From positions 496,001-560,000 of the forward strand of contig NZ_JONL01000002.1 in assembly GCF_000711735.1 (NCBI RefSeq): 64,000 nucleotides of DNA. Direction: 5' to 3'. The notes below the pieces were generated by a model. It was not told where the DNA came from, ran no database searches, and saw only the letters and a list, made by a program, of their open reading frames with translations. Positions 25,017 to 34,772 of this stretch are shown one piece after another. Position 1 is the first letter of the stretch; each line of letters opens with the position of its first letter. The position numbers and the translations under genes are program-made. This DNA is from Maridesulfovibrio frigidus DSM 17176 (GTDB lineage: Bacteria > Desulfobacterota > Desulfovibrionia > Desulfovibrionales > Desulfovibrionaceae).

Positions 25017-26840
25017 ATGTCTGAACAGAATGAAGAACGCAGTTACGATGAATACAGAGTAATTGAAGACCTAGGCGACTGGACAAGAACGCATAACTGT
25101 AACGAAGTTACTGCCAAAAATATTGACGAAGAAGTTCTACTTATGGGTTGGGTCCAGTTTCGCCGTGACCACGGTGGACTAATCTTTATTGATCTTCGTG
25201 ACCGTGAAGGCCTTACTCAGGTTGTATTCAGCCCAGAGCACAAAACTGACGCACACGAACGTGCTCACGCAATCCGCTCTGAATATGTTGTTGCTATTAA
25301 AGGTACTGTCAGAGCTCGTCCCGACGGCATGATTAACAAAGGACTCACCACTGGTGAAATTGAAATCATCGTTGACGAGTGGAAGCTTCTAAATACTTCC
25401 GACACACCTCCTTTCGCTATCGAAGACCGCACAGATGCTTCCGAGCAGCTACGTTTGAAATACCGTTTTCTCGACCTTCGCCGCCCTTCACTTGCTAGAA
25501 ACTTTATTCTTCGCAACAAGGCCGCGCAGTCAGTACGCCGTTTCCTAGACGGACTTGGATTCCTTGAAGTTGAGACTCCTGTTCTCACCAAAAGTACTCC
25601 TGAAGGCGCACGTGACTTCTTGGTCCCAAGCCGTATGAACAACGGTGATTTTTACGCTCTTCCGCAGTCTCCACAGCTCTTTAAACAGATGCTCATGGTT
25701 TCCGGCCTAGACCGTTACTTCCAGATTGTTAAATGTTTCAGAGACGAAGACCTTCGTGCCGATCGTCAGCCTGAGTTCACTCAGATTGATATCGAAATGA
25801 GCTTCACCAATGAAGAAATCATCATGGACATGGCTGAAAATATGGTCCGCACTGTTTTCACCGAAACCATTGAGAAAGAGCTTCCAGCTGCATTCCCACG
25901 CATGACCTATGCTGACGCAATGCGCGATTACGGTGTAGACAAACCTGATGTTCGTTTTGAACTGAAACACCTCGAAGCTACTCAGATTTTTAAAGGATCT
26001 GACTTCAAAGTCTTTGCTAAATCCGAACTGATCAAAGTTCTGCGTGTTCCAAACGGAGCGAAGCTCAGCCGTAAAGAGATCGACGAATACACCAAGTTTG
26101 TTGAAATCTACGGTTCCAAAGGACTTGCATGGATCAAAGTTAAAGAAGATGGCGAATGGCAGTCTCCGATTGTTAAATTTTTCAACAAAGAAGAAATTGC
26201 AAAGCTTTCTGAACTTACCAATGCAGAAGCCGGAGATATTCTTTTCTTCCAGGCAGGATCAGCTGATATCGTAAATGCTGCTCTTGGTGCACTTAGAATT
26301 AAGCTCGGTGAAAGATTTGAACTCATTGATGAGAGCGCATACGCTCCACTTTGGATTACCGACTTCCCGCTTCTTGAGTACAACCCAGAAGAAAAACGCT
26401 ACGTTGCAAGACATCATCCTTTCACCTCTCCGCAGGTGGGACAGTTGGACGAACTTGCTGACAAACCGGGTGAAGCTCTTGCCCGTGCATATGACCTCGT
26501 AATCAACGGTTACGAAATCGGTGGCGGTTCCATTCGTATTCACACTCCTGAAATGCAGCAGACAATGTTCTCTGCTTTAGGAATTGGCGAAGAAGAAGCC
26601 CGCTCCAAATTCGGTTTCCTCATGGACGCTCTCAAATTCGGTGCGCCACCACACGGCGGTATTGCTTTTGGTCTGGACAGACTTATTATGATACTATGCG
26701 GAGCAAAATCCATCAGAGACGTTATTGCCTTTCCTAAAACACAGAAGGCGACATGTATGATGACCGAAGCACCTTCAGCGGTTGCAAGCTCTCAGCTTCG
26801 CGATCTTGGTGTTAAACTTCGTGAGAAAAAAGAAGCATAA
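25017..26840 (+). CDS. aspS: Aspartyl-tRNA synthetase
   Basis: A 607-aa class II synthetase. It has an N-terminal OB-fold anticodon-binding domain (WVQFRRDHGGLIFIDLRDREGLTQVV), a catalytic core with motif 2 (FRDEDLRADRQPEFTQ), the bacterial GAD insert, and motif 3 (AFGLDRLIM). The length (about 600) is bacterial-type. A GGGAGAG site precedes the ATG at 25017, which is 19 bp after the hisS stop. An earlier in-frame ATG inside hisS was rejected. Whether it is discriminating or not for tRNA-Asn cannot be read here. Confidence 0.96.
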   Translation: MSEQNEERSYDEYRVIEDLGDWTRTHNCNEVTAKNIDEEVLLMGWVQFRRDHGGLIFIDLRDREGLTQVVFSPEHKTDAHERAHAIRSEYVVAIKGTVRARPDGMINKGLTTGEIEIIVDEWKLLNTSDTPPFAIEDRTDASEQLRLKYRFLDLRRPSLARNFILRNKAAQSVRRFLDGLGFLEVETPVLTKSTPEGARDFLVPSRMNNGDFYALPQSPQLFKQMLMVSGLDRYFQIVKCFRDEDLRADRQPEFTQIDIEMSFTNEEIIMDMAENMVRTVFTETIEKELPAAFPRMTYADAMRDYGVDKPDVRFELKHLEATQIFKGSDFKVFAKSELIKVLRVPNGAKLSRKEIDEYTKFVEIYGSKGLAWIKVKEDGEWQSPIVKFFNKEEIAKLSELTNAEAGDILFFQAGSADIVNAALGALRIKLGERFELIDESAYAPLWITDFPLLEYNPEEKRYVARHHPFTSPQVGQLDELADKPGEALARAYDLVINGYEIGGGSIRIHTPEMQQTMFSALGIGEEEARSKFGFLMDALKFGAPPHGGIAFGLDRLIMILCGAKSIRDVIAFPKTQKATCMMTEAPSAVASSQLRDLGVKLREKKEA

Positions 26841-26871
26841 ATAGCTTCTTTACAACCCAAAGCATAAAAAG

Positions 26872-26909
26872 ATAACGTTTTGGCCTGCATGTGCAGGTCA
26901 AAACGTTAT
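26872..26909 (+). terminator. Hairpin after aspS
   Basis: ATAACGTTTTG pairs with CAAAACGTTAT, and an inner CCTGCA/TGCAGG stem lies in the loop. The tail is only weakly T-rich (TTATTACC), so it is a terminator candidate or a processed stem. Confidence 0.55.
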
Positions 26910-26997
26910 TACCACTTTTAATAAGTGTAAGTATATAATAATTATGAAGATTCCAAGCCTATTGGAATTGGAAACTTCAAGGAAAATCTCAAGTATC

Positions 26998-27504
26998 ATG
27001 AAGCTCGATATTCTAAAATATCCAGATCCTACCCTTGCAGAACCATGCATGGCCGTAGAAAAGATCACTCCTGAACTGAAAACTCTCATCGATAACATGG
27101 TTGAAACCATGTACGACGATGACGGAGTGGGCCTTGCGGCTCCACAGATCGGCGAAAAAATACGCTTGATTGTTATCGATCCTTCCGGTCCTAAAAATAG
27201 AACCGAACTGCAAGTAATCATCAACCCCATCATCACTGATAGTGAAGGTAAAGTTGATTCTGAAGAAAGCTGTCTTTCATGTCCGACTTTCAGTTGCGTT
27301 ATTAAGCGCAGTGAAAAAGTTACGGTCACTGGAATGGACGAAAACGGCGACGATATCAAAATCGAAGCTGATGAATTTCTAGCCATTGTGCTCCAGCACG
27401 AGATAGATCACCTTGACGGCAAACTCATCGTAGATAGAGTCGGCCGCCTTAAACGTTCAATGTACGACAAGAAGATCAAAAAATGGCTGAAACAGCAGGA
27501 CTAA
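26998..27504 (+). CDS. def: Peptide deformylase
   Basis: A 168-aa metalloenzyme that removes the formyl group from nascent proteins. The three family motifs are present: GVGLAAPQIG, ESCLS (the usual EGCLS has Ser in place of Gly) and HEIDH for the metal. The ATG at 26998 gives the typical MKLDILKYPDP start; an ATG 18 codons upstream adds residues unlike the family. The gene overlaps fmt by 22 bp. Confidence 0.94.
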   Translation: MKLDILKYPDPTLAEPCMAVEKITPELKTLIDNMVETMYDDDGVGLAAPQIGEKIRLIVIDPSGPKNRTELQVIINPIITDSEGKVDSEESCLSCPTFSCVIKRSEKVTVTGMDENGDDIKIEADEFLAIVLQHEIDHLDGKLIVDRVGRLKRSMYDKKIKKWLKQQD

Positions 27505-28445
27505 AACATAGAGTAGTTTTCATGGGTACGCCCGACTTTGCATCCACTATTCTTGAATATTTACAGGAATGGAAAGATGGCGAAATCGTTGGTGTATATA
27601 CACAGCCTGACCGTCCTAGCGGACGTGGACATAAGCTTAAACCTTCTGCCGTAAAAGAAGTTGCTCTGAAATATGGGATTCCCGTCTTTCAGCCTATCAA
27701 CTTCAAAGATCAGGCGGACGTTGAAGAGCTTCGCGCCCTTAAGCCGGACTATTTGATCGTCGCTGCATACGGCCTTATTCTGCCGCAAGCAGTGCTCGAT
27801 ATTCCATCCGTGATGCCCATAAATGTGCATGGCTCTCTACTTCCTAGATATAGGGGGGCAGCGCCGATTCACCGCTCTGTTCAAAATGGGGATGTCACAA
27901 CTGGTATCACCATTATGAAGATGGAAGCGGGACTTGATACTGGTCCTATTCTACTTCAACAGGCTCTTAGGATTGCATGGAACGACACTACAGGTATTAT
28001 TCATGATGATCTAGCTGGCATGGGTGGACCACTGACAGTTGAAACCATCATGCGCTATAAAGATGGCAGACTTGCTGTCCTTCAGCAGGATGACGAGCTT
28101 GCCACCTACGCGGCGAAACTCACCAAAGAAGATGGACTTATAGACTGGAATATGGATGCGCAATCTGTACATAATCAGGTTCGCGCAATGCATCCTTGGC
28201 CGGGCGCATATTTCTTCTGGGAAGCGGAAAAAGGCAAAGACCCTATTCGCCTTGTCCTCACGCCTGGCATGATCAGTGATGATGTTAGCGGAGACAATGC
28301 TCCGGGAACTATCGTCGGTGAAACGGACGGGTATTTAGCCATAGCTTGTAAAGATAAAATTTACCTTGCTGAAAAGGTTAAGCCCGCGGGCAAAAAGGCT
28401 ATGGACGGCAAGTCCTTCCTCTGCGGATATGGACCTAAAGCGTAG
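27483..28445 (+). CDS. fmt: Methionyl-tRNA formyltransferase
   Basis: A 320-aa enzyme that formylates initiator Met-tRNA with 10-formyl-THF. Seen: the N-terminal VVFMGTPDFA, the HGSLLPRYRGAAPIH active-site region containing the catalytic His, and a C-terminal OB-like domain (VHNQVRAMHPWPGAYF). Its start lies inside the end of def in another frame, so the formylation and deformylation genes are coupled. DUF116 and rsmB follow in the same direction. Confidence 0.96.
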   Translation: MAETAGLKHRVVFMGTPDFASTILEYLQEWKDGEIVGVYTQPDRPSGRGHKLKPSAVKEVALKYGIPVFQPINFKDQADVEELRALKPDYLIVAAYGLILPQAVLDIPSVMPINVHGSLLPRYRGAAPIHRSVQNGDVTTGITIMKMEAGLDTGPILLQQALRIAWNDTTGIIHDDLAGMGGPLTVETIMRYKDGRLAVLQQDDELATYAAKLTKEDGLIDWNMDAQSVHNQVRAMHPWPGAYFFWEAEKGKDPIRLVLTPGMISDDVSGDNAPGTIVGETDGYLAIACKDKIYLAEKVKPAGKKAMDGKSFLCGYGPKA

Positions 28446-28501
28446 CTAAGATTTACCTAGCTTCAATTAACGGACGCTTTTTGCGTACACAGCTAATTAA
28501 A

Positions 28502-28526
28502 CTGAATGAACAATCATTCGGTTCAG
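28502..28526 (+). promoter_or_regulatory. Dyad-symmetric operator candidate before the DUF116 gene
   Basis: GAATGA-ACAA-TCATTC is a perfect 6-bp dyad with a wider imperfect CTGAA/TTCAG frame, placed 10-35 bp upstream of the start codon. The form is that of a TetR-family operator. Confidence 0.35.
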
Positions 28527-28536
28527 GTTTAATAAA

Positions 28537-29355
28537 TTGAGCGTTGAAAAAGATTCTAAAAAACGTTTGTTCATCGGACTAATTACCGGCACCAGCGTAC
28601 TGCTCTGCCTGTTTTTGGGCCTGCTCTGGTATGTGCCTTATGTGGGCTTATCCTCCTTCGGAGCTTGGGCTTCGTGGATTCTGGGCATATTCGTTACCTC
28701 GCTGATATTGCTTGTGGGCTGGGCATATGTTGCTCTTCTCGCCAATATAATGCTCGGTAAAACATTTCCTTTTTCAAAAAAAGCACGCGGCCTGACAATC
28801 AAATTATTCCTGCCGCTCATGACCATACTAGGTAGAGTTTTCGGACTCTCCAAGCGTAAAATCAGAGCTTCATTTATCAAGGTGAATAACGAACTTGTTC
28901 AGACCAAGGCCGCATCGTGCGACCCTGACAAAATTCTTATGCTCACCCCGCACTGCTTGCAAAACAGCCGTTGCGATATGCGTCTCACTTACGATGTGGA
29001 CAACTGCAAACGTTGCGGACTTTGTACAGTCAAAGGCCTTCTTGAACTTCGTGATAAATACGGAGCACACTTTGCCATCGCAACAGGCGGAACCATTGCA
29101 AGACGCATAGTCGTTCAAAGAAGACCACAGCTCATCATCGCCATTGCTTGCGAAAGAGACCTTGCAAGTGGAATTCAGGACACCTATCCGCTTCCAGTTT
29201 TCGGTGTACTTAACGAGCGGCCCAACGGCCCTTGTCTGGATACTGAAGTATCTGTATCTGCGGTGGAAGATGCGTTGAGACATTTCATTAAACCAGAGAA
29301 GCTACCAGCTGATGCAGACAAGAATGTAGGCATCACCCCCCTTACTGGACTTTAA
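28537..29355 (+). CDS. DUF116-family membrane protein with Cys motifs
   Basis: A 272-aa protein. Two N-terminal membrane helices (about 13-33 and 42-66) are followed by a soluble DUF116 domain with conserved Cys: PHCLQNSRC and CKRCGLC (a ferredoxin-like C-x2-C-x2-C) and a late CERD segment, suggesting a metal or Fe-S site. The start is a TTG with no strong ribosome site, so the precise start is uncertain. DUF116 genes commonly stand next to fmt and rsmB, as here. The family's function is not known to me. Confidence 0.85.
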   Translation: MSVEKDSKKRLFIGLITGTSVLLCLFLGLLWYVPYVGLSSFGAWASWILGIFVTSLILLVGWAYVALLANIMLGKTFPFSKKARGLTIKLFLPLMTILGRVFGLSKRKIRASFIKVNNELVQTKAASCDPDKILMLTPHCLQNSRCDMRLTYDVDNCKRCGLCTVKGLLELRDKYGAHFAIATGGTIARRIVVQRRPQLIIAIACERDLASGIQDTYPLPVFGVLNERPNGPCLDTEVSVSAVEDALRHFIKPEKLPADADKNVGITPLTGL

Positions 29356-29371
29356 AAAACGGAATTATCTG

Positions 29372-30655
29372 ATGAAAAAAATATCTTTGCCTGGGCCCAG
29401 AGGGCTGGCTTTTGACTGCGTATCCAAAGCCTTAGAAGGGGGACAGGACGCTCAAGCCGTGCTGGACACCGCCCTTTCATCATCTGGCCTTCCTCAGCGG
29501 GACAAAGGTTTTATTACCGAAATTTTATATGGCTACCTGCGTATGAGAATTCGCCTGCAAGCTGTCCTTAAATGTTTTCTATCAAACCCCGATGGACTTC
29601 CTGCGCCAGTATTACAGGTTCTTGGGATTGCTTCTTATGAAATTCTACACATGGATGTTCCAGCCTACGCATCAGTAGATTGGGGCGTTGATTCCGTAAA
29701 AAGACTCACTCAGGGCAAACTCGGCGGACTCGCAAACGCAGTGCTTCGTAAAGTTGCACGCGCGGCTGACGACGGCGTTGATATCGAATTTTTCCGCAGA
29801 AATATTCATGACGAAATGAAAGCTATTTCCGCATTCTATGCCTGCCCACAGTGGATTGTTGAACTTTGGCTCGAAAGCTACGGCAGAGAAAAAGCTATTC
29901 AGTACCTCGAAGGACAGATTAATGCTCCTGCCGCTGGATTTGCAATCGACACCAATGACGATGCAGGACAGGAAGCGGCTTCAACTCTGCTCCAGCAAAA
30001 GGATTACATCGCTACAGATGGCGAAGGTTTTGCTTTCCATTCAGGATATCGCCCAGCCGCCCTTACAGGATTACCTGAAAACGTGCTGAGCAGACAGAGT
30101 TATTCCGCAAGGGTTGCTCTATCCATACTTGAACCTGCAAGCTGGCCGACTCCCGTATGGGACGCATGTGCTGGGCGCGGCGGCAAGTCAAGATACCTGA
30201 AGCACAATGACATTAAGCCGGTACTCGCAAGCGACCCGCATCTCGGACGACTCAGAGCACTGAAAGAAGAATTCCCGTCGATATCAACTTTCAGAGGATC
30301 TGCAATCAATCCTCCACTGGCAGAAGGTTCAGTTGGGACAGCTTTGTTGGACGTACCATGTTCAGGGCTTGGAGTTCTATCAAGAAGGCCCGACACGAAA
30401 TTTAAGCGTACGCCGGAAGACGTAAAGTCTCTGGTTCTATTGCAGTCAAAGATTCTCGATAATGGCTGGAAAACTGTGAAGAAGGGCGGTATGCTTGCAT
30501 ACATAACATGCACGCTGAATCCTGCCGAAAACGGTGGTCAGATCGCTAACTTTTTGAAACGCAACAAAGACGCTAAGCTCAAAAAAGAATGGACAACTTC
30601 ACCTGAATCATTGCTCAGAGAATTTTTCTACTCAGCATTGATTGAGAAAGTATAA
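29372..30655 (+). CDS. rsmB: 16S rRNA m5C967-type methyltransferase (RsmB)
   Basis: A 427-aa SAM-dependent rRNA methyltransferase. The N-terminal 130 residues form a NusB-like RNA-binding domain. The C-terminal Rossmann domain has WDACAGRGGKSRYL for SAM and the two catalytic Cys motifs, DVPCSGLG and ITCTLNPAENGGQI. The start ATG is 17 bp after the DUF116 stop, so it ends the def-fmt-DUF116-rsmB unit, closed by a terminator at 30687. Confidence 0.9.
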   Translation: MKKISLPGPRGLAFDCVSKALEGGQDAQAVLDTALSSSGLPQRDKGFITEILYGYLRMRIRLQAVLKCFLSNPDGLPAPVLQVLGIASYEILHMDVPAYASVDWGVDSVKRLTQGKLGGLANAVLRKVARAADDGVDIEFFRRNIHDEMKAISAFYACPQWIVELWLESYGREKAIQYLEGQINAPAAGFAIDTNDDAGQEAASTLLQQKDYIATDGEGFAFHSGYRPAALTGLPENVLSRQSYSARVALSILEPASWPTPVWDACAGRGGKSRYLKHNDIKPVLASDPHLGRLRALKEEFPSISTFRGSAINPPLAEGSVGTALLDVPCSGLGVLSRRPDTKFKRTPEDVKSLVLLQSKILDNGWKTVKKGGMLAYITCTLNPAENGGQIANFLKRNKDAKLKKEWTTSPESLLREFFYSALIEKV

Positions 30656-30686
30656 TTACAATCAAAGCTATCGAATTTAAATCAAT

Positions 30687-30722
30687 AAAAAAGCCGCTTA
30701 TTTGAAATAAGCGGCTTTTTTA
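30687..30722. terminator. Bidirectional terminator between rsmB and the TPR gene
   Basis: AAAAAAGCCGCTTATTT and its exact complement surround a short loop, with T6 on one strand and A6 on the other. It can stop both convergent genes. Confidence 0.92.
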
Positions 30723-30761
30723 TTGAAATTTGTATTAGATTTTAAGAGTAGATAAAAGAAT

Positions 30762-31514
30762 TTATCCCTTTGGCATTTTGTTAATATAATCTAAAAATTT
30801 TGCTGCTTCAGCATGATCAGCATTTATAGAAAGAGCCTTTTGCAAATGCTCAGTTGTTTTCTCCAGAACGCCTTTTTCATAATAAGCTCTGGCCATATTA
30901 TAGTGCAAATTCTCATCATTTGCGGTCATTTCAAGGGCACGGTTATAGTAATCAATGGCCTGATCCTGCATACCTGTTTTTCTCAGGTTGATGCCGAACT
31001 CATTGAACAGATGCTTATGTTCAGCTTCAAAAGCGGCATCAAGCCCCACAAGCCTCTCAAAAATATCATTAGCCTTACTGGTTTCACCGCGATCCATGTA
31101 CGTGAGACCAAGCCCGAAGTTTGCCCGTACATTCTCTTCATCTACGTCCAGAGCATTCTGAAACTCAAATTCTGCGCTATAAGTTGCTCCGGCCTGACGT
31201 GCTTTTTCACCACGCTGAATAGTGCCACTGAGCTCTTTCATTTTAGGGTAAACGTTAGAAACGTAAAACTCTGGCTCCGGCAAATATTTCGCAAGGAAGT
31301 CATCCATGTTGACAGAAGTCTTAGGACCTGCAGGAATATAGCTGGTGTTCAGGGGTTGAACTTCAATCTCTCCCTGATCGTTTTCTTGGACCATCCAGTA
31401 CATTTTACTGATTGTTCTACGGACTGTAGAACCAGTCCCAATCTTTTGTACGTTCTGGCTAGAAAAAACACCTTGTATTTTTTTTCGTCCCGTCTTTGCT
31501 TCTGCATCAGCCAT
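30762..31514 (-). CDS. TPR-repeat protein
   Basis: A 250-aa soluble protein. The first 95 residues (KIQGVFSSQNVQKIGTG..., YWMVQEN...) are a domain seen by me only as unassigned. From about residue 100 onward there are four to five tetratricopeptide repeats (AEFEFQNALDVDEENVRANFGLG; ANDIFERLVGLDAAFEAEH; AIDYYNRALEMTANDENLHYNMARAYYEKG). TPRs mediate protein-protein contacts; the partner is unknown. It is a single gene, convergent with rsmB. Confidence 0.85.
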   Translation of the reverse strand: MADAEAKTGRKKIQGVFSSQNVQKIGTGSTVRRTISKMYWMVQENDQGEIEVQPLNTSYIPAGPKTSVNMDDFLAKYLPEPEFYVSNVYPKMKELSGTIQRGEKARQAGATYSAEFEFQNALDVDEENVRANFGLGLTYMDRGETSKANDIFERLVGLDAAFEAEHKHLFNEFGINLRKTGMQDQAIDYYNRALEMTANDENLHYNMARAYYEKGVLEKTTEHLQKALSINADHAEAAKFLDYINKMPKG

Positions 31515-31846
31515 TTATTATTCCCCGATTTTTTCAATAATGTATCGGTAATCATAGATAATTTTTACAAGGAAAGCCACTAACATTTTATATTCCTATA
31601 TCATCATTTCACCTAAAATTTTACCCCCTAAAAAATATTATAATTATCAGCTAATTTAGTTCTTCATTTTTCTGCAACTAAAGTTTACTGTGCCTGCCGG
31701 GTGGCATTCATATAAATTTTTAATCCTGCCATTTATTACACAAAGGAAAAACTGTATTCTTTATTCTAACCACTCAGAATAATTAGCATTTACAGCCTTT
31801 GAGCTTTCACAAAGCACAAGGCAGAAATAAAGACGTAGAGGGCGAC

Positions 31847-32413
31847 ATGACTAAAGCAAAAGTTGGACACCGCATCAAATCATTCAGAGAAAAACAGAAC
31901 ATATCCTTAGAAGATTTTTCAAAGCGAACCGGACTTAGCACCGATTTCCTTGAAGCTGTTGAAGAAAAGGATAAGTATCCATCACTTGGCCCGCTATTAA
32001 AAATAGCTCGAGCTCTCGGTGTAAGACTTGGAACATTTCTCGACGATCAAGTCAGCAAAGACCCTCTCATCGTCCGCTTAAGTGAACGTCAGGAAGAACT
32101 GACTATGCATTCCGAAAAGGAAGAAAAAGCGTCCATGAAATACTTCGCCCTTGGAAAAGGGAAAAGCGACCGCCACATGGAACCCTTCTTCATCCAGATT
32201 GAACCTAGTAATGATGAGCATGAACTCACTTCCCACGAAGGCGAGGAGTTCATTATTGTTGTCTCAGGCCAGCTTGAAGTGGTCTACGGCAAAGAGACCA
32301 GCATCATTGAAGCAGGCGACAGCACATATTTCAATTCAGTAGTTCCCCACAGCGTTGCAGCATACGGCAACGAAAAGTGTGAAATCTACGCAGTATTGTA
32401 TTTCCCAGAATAA
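31847..32413 (+). CDS. HTH-XRE regulator with C-terminal cupin sensor (first of two)
   Basis: A 188-aa regulator. Its N-terminal Cro/CI-type helix-turn-helix (VGHRIKSFREKQNISLEDFSKRTGLSTDFLEAVE) spans about residues 6-60. A C-terminal cupin barrel (about 110-185, HEGEEFIIVVSGQLEVVYG... PHSVAAYG) probably binds a small ligand. The ATG at 31847 is preceded by AGAGGG; a TTG 16 codons upstream was rejected. It lies 21 bp before an AMP-forming ligase, which it likely controls. The same regulator-ligase pairing is repeated at 34195-36428. Confidence 0.9.
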   Translation: MTKAKVGHRIKSFREKQNISLEDFSKRTGLSTDFLEAVEEKDKYPSLGPLLKIARALGVRLGTFLDDQVSKDPLIVRLSERQEELTMHSEKEEKASMKYFALGKGKSDRHMEPFFIQIEPSNDEHELTSHEGEEFIIVVSGQLEVVYGKETSIIEAGDSTYFNSVVPHSVAAYGNEKCEIYAVLYFPE

Positions 32414-32434
32414 GAGCAGAAAGCGGAGAATCAC

Positions 32435-34081
32435 ATGGAAAAATCACATTTAAGGGAAATTACTCTCGGCGGACTTCTGGACGAAGCTGTTGAAAAATGG
32501 CCTGACAACGAAGCTGTCGTATACGTTGACCGTGACTTCAGGCTTACATACCGCGAGTTCGGAGAGTTGGTTGATGAATTGGCCATGGGGCTTATGGCTC
32601 TGGGCATTAAAAAAGGCGAAAAAGTCGCTATATGGGCAACAAATGTCCCTTACTGGGTCGCATTACAGTTCGCTACAGCTAAAATCGGCGCTGTTCTGCT
32701 TACAGTTAACACTTTTTACCGCACAACCGAGTTGGAGTATCTGCTCAAGCAATCTGAATGTGAAAACCTCGTCATCATCGACGGGTTCCGCGAGATTGAC
32801 TACCTGGATACTACCTATGAGCTTATCCCCGAACTCAAAACTCAGGAACGCGGCTACCTTAACAGTGAAAAGTTCCCTGAACTAAAGAGAGTCTTCTTTC
32901 TCGGTCAGGAAAAACATCGCGGCATGTACTCCATGCCTGAGGTTATCAATCTTTCTGCTGTTGTTTCAGAAGAAGAGTACGAAGAAAGACAGGCGACCCT
33001 TAACGCGCATGACGTAGTCAACATGCAGTACACATCGGGAACCACAGGCTTCCCCAAAGGCGTACAGCTGACTCACTACAACATCGGCAATAACGGTTAC
33101 TGGATCGGTCAGAATCAAGGTTTCACTTCTAAAGATAGATTGTGCTTACCTGTTCCACTCTTCCACTGCTTTGGCTGTGTGCTTGGAGTTCTGGCAGCGG
33201 TCAACCACGGAACGACTCTCGTCATCCTCGAAGGATTTGACCCTCTTTTGGTCATGGCTTCAATTGATCAGGAAAAGTGTACCGCCCTTTACGGCGTACC
33301 AACCATGTTCATTGCCATTCTCGACCACAAGCTCTTCAAGAAGTTCGACTACTCATCCTTGCGTACAGGAATCATGGCAGGCTCGCCCTGCCCTGTAGAA
33401 GTTATGAAGATTGTCATGGACAAAATGAACATGAAGGACATCACCATTTGTTACGGCTTAACAGAGGCTTCCCCTGTTATGACGCAAACTCTTATGAGTG
33501 ATAATCTTGTTCGTAAAACCGAAACTGTCGGCCGCGCCATGCCGGAAATTGAAGTAGCAATAATTAACCCCGAAACAGGTGAAATGTCCGCCACCAATGA
33601 AATAGGTGAAATCTGCTGTCGCGGTTACAACGTGATGAAGGGCTACTACAACAACCCCGAAGCCACTACCGCCAACATCAATATGGACGGCTGGCTACGC
33701 TCAGGCGATCTCGGAGTTATGGACGAGCACGGATATGTTACTGTCACAGGCCGGTTGAAAGACATGATCATTCGCGGTGGTGAAAACATATACCCTCGCG
33801 AAATCGAAGAGTTCCTCTACACAATGGAAGGAATTCTCGACGTGCAGGTTGCAGGCGTTCCGAGTGAAAAATTCGGCGAGCAAGTTGGTGCTTTCGTTAT
33901 CTTGAGAGATGGCGCAGAGCTATCAACTGAAGATGTTATGGATTACTGTCGTGGCAAAATAGCCAAGTACAAGATACCAAAATTCGTCGCTTTCTTAGAT
34001 GCATACCCAATTACCGCAAGCGGTAAAATTCAGAAGTATAAGCTTAGAGACTTGGCAGCCGAACTTTTCCCTGACGCATAG
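32435..34081 (+). CDS. AMP-forming acyl-CoA synthetase (first of two)
   Basis: A 548-aa adenylate-forming ligase that activates a carboxylate as acyl-AMP and then acyl-CoA. It has the P-loop [11 protein letters not shown] (about residue 200), YGLTEASP, the hinge region [20 protein letters not shown] and the catalytic Lys of [11 protein letters not shown]. Overall resemblance is to medium/long-chain fatty acid or aromatic acid ligases. The true substrate is unknown. GGAG precedes the ATG. It is downstream of the HTH-cupin gene and followed by a hairpin at 34123. Confidence 0.9.
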   Translation: MEKSHLREITLGGLLDEAVEKWPDNEAVVYVDRDFRLTYREFGELVDELAMGLMALGIKKGEKVAIWATNVPYWVALQFATAKIGAVLLTVNTFYRTTELEYLLKQSECENLVIIDGFREIDYLDTTYELIPELKTQERGYLNSEKFPELKRVFFLGQEKHRGMYSMPEVINLSAVVSEEEYEERQATLNAHDVVNMQYTSGTTGFPKGVQLTHYNIGNNGYWIGQNQGFTSKDRLCLPVPLFHCFGCVLGVLAAVNHGTTLVILEGFDPLLVMASIDQEKCTALYGVPTMFIAILDHKLFKKFDYSSLRTGIMAGSPCPVEVMKIVMDKMNMKDITICYGLTEASPVMTQTLMSDNLVRKTETVGRAMPEIEVAIINPETGEMSATNEIGEICCRGYNVMKGYYNNPEATTANINMDGWLRSGDLGVMDEHGYVTVTGRLKDMIIRGGENIYPREIEEFLYTMEGILDVQVAGVPSEKFGEQVGAFVILRDGAELSTEDVMDYCRGKIAKYKIPKFVAFLDAYPITASGKIQKYKLRDLAAELFPDA

Positions 34082-34122
34082 GGACAAGAGAACAACTACC
34101 AGTTTCAAACTAGAAATATAAT

Positions 34123-34157
34123 GAGGAGCTTTGCCTGAATCCGGCAAAGTTCCTCTC
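34123..34157 (+). terminator. Hairpin between the two regulator-ligase pairs
   Basis: GAGGAGCTTTGCC pairs with GGCAAAGTTCCTC (one mismatch). No real T-run follows, so it may attenuate rather than stop transcription into the second pair. Confidence 0.55.
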
Positions 34158-34194
34158 TTCAAAGTAGGATTCATCCATAAATCAGGGAGACTGT

Positions 34195-34752
34195 ATGAGT
34201 AACAATCAGACGCATAAAGACATTGCCCCGCGCCTCAGAGGAATCAGAGACGCAGTGGACATGACTGTGGAAGAACTGGCTGAAAAAGTCGGTGTAGAAG
34301 CAGACCTCGTTGGAAAATACGAGTCAGGCGATATTGAAATACCCGTCAGCTACCTTATGGATGTTGCGCACATCTGCGGGGTGGGCCTTACAGCTCTGAT
34401 TTCCGGAAGTGAATCACACCTCACAAACTATACGCTGGTCCGCAAAGGCAAAGGTTTTGATGTTGATAGGCGCAAAGACTACGCATACAAAAACCTTGCG
34501 TCCACCTTTGTCGGCAGACGTATGGAACCCTTCATGATTGAGGTTCCCGCTAAAGAATCCTTTGATCTAAACTTCACTACTCATCGCGGTCAGGAATTCA
34601 TCTACGTGCTTGAAGGAAGGCTCGAACTGCGACTTGATGACAGCGTATTAGAACTCGAAGTCGGCGATTCCCTCTATTTTGATTCAAATACACCTCATGC
34701 ACTCCGCGGCCTAGATGGCAAACCTGCCCGCATGCTTGACGTAATCCTCTAA
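34195..34752 (+). CDS. HTH-XRE regulator with C-terminal cupin sensor (second of two)
   Basis: A 185-aa protein with the same build as the 31847 gene product: helix-turn-helix (about 8-65, LRGIRDAVDMTVEELAEKVG) and cupin (about 115-180, HRGQEFIYVLEGRLELRLDD... TPHALRG). The two regulators are clearly related but divergent, especially between HTH and cupin. GGGAG precedes the ATG. It sits 20 bp before its own AMP-forming ligase. Confidence 0.9.
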   Translation: MSNNQTHKDIAPRLRGIRDAVDMTVEELAEKVGVEADLVGKYESGDIEIPVSYLMDVAHICGVGLTALISGSESHLTNYTLVRKGKGFDVDRRKDYAYKNLASTFVGRRMEPFMIEVPAKESFDLNFTTHRGQEFIYVLEGRLELRLDDSVLELEVGDSLYFDSNTPHALRGLDGKPARMLDVIL

Positions 34753-34772
34753 TCCGTATCTGGAGCAACTAC

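Noticed and set aside
30813-31583. 256-codon plus-strand frame opposite the TPR gene
   Set aside because: It lies wholly on the antisense of a clear TPR protein, is Cys/Phe/Ile-rich without motif, and has no ribosome site.
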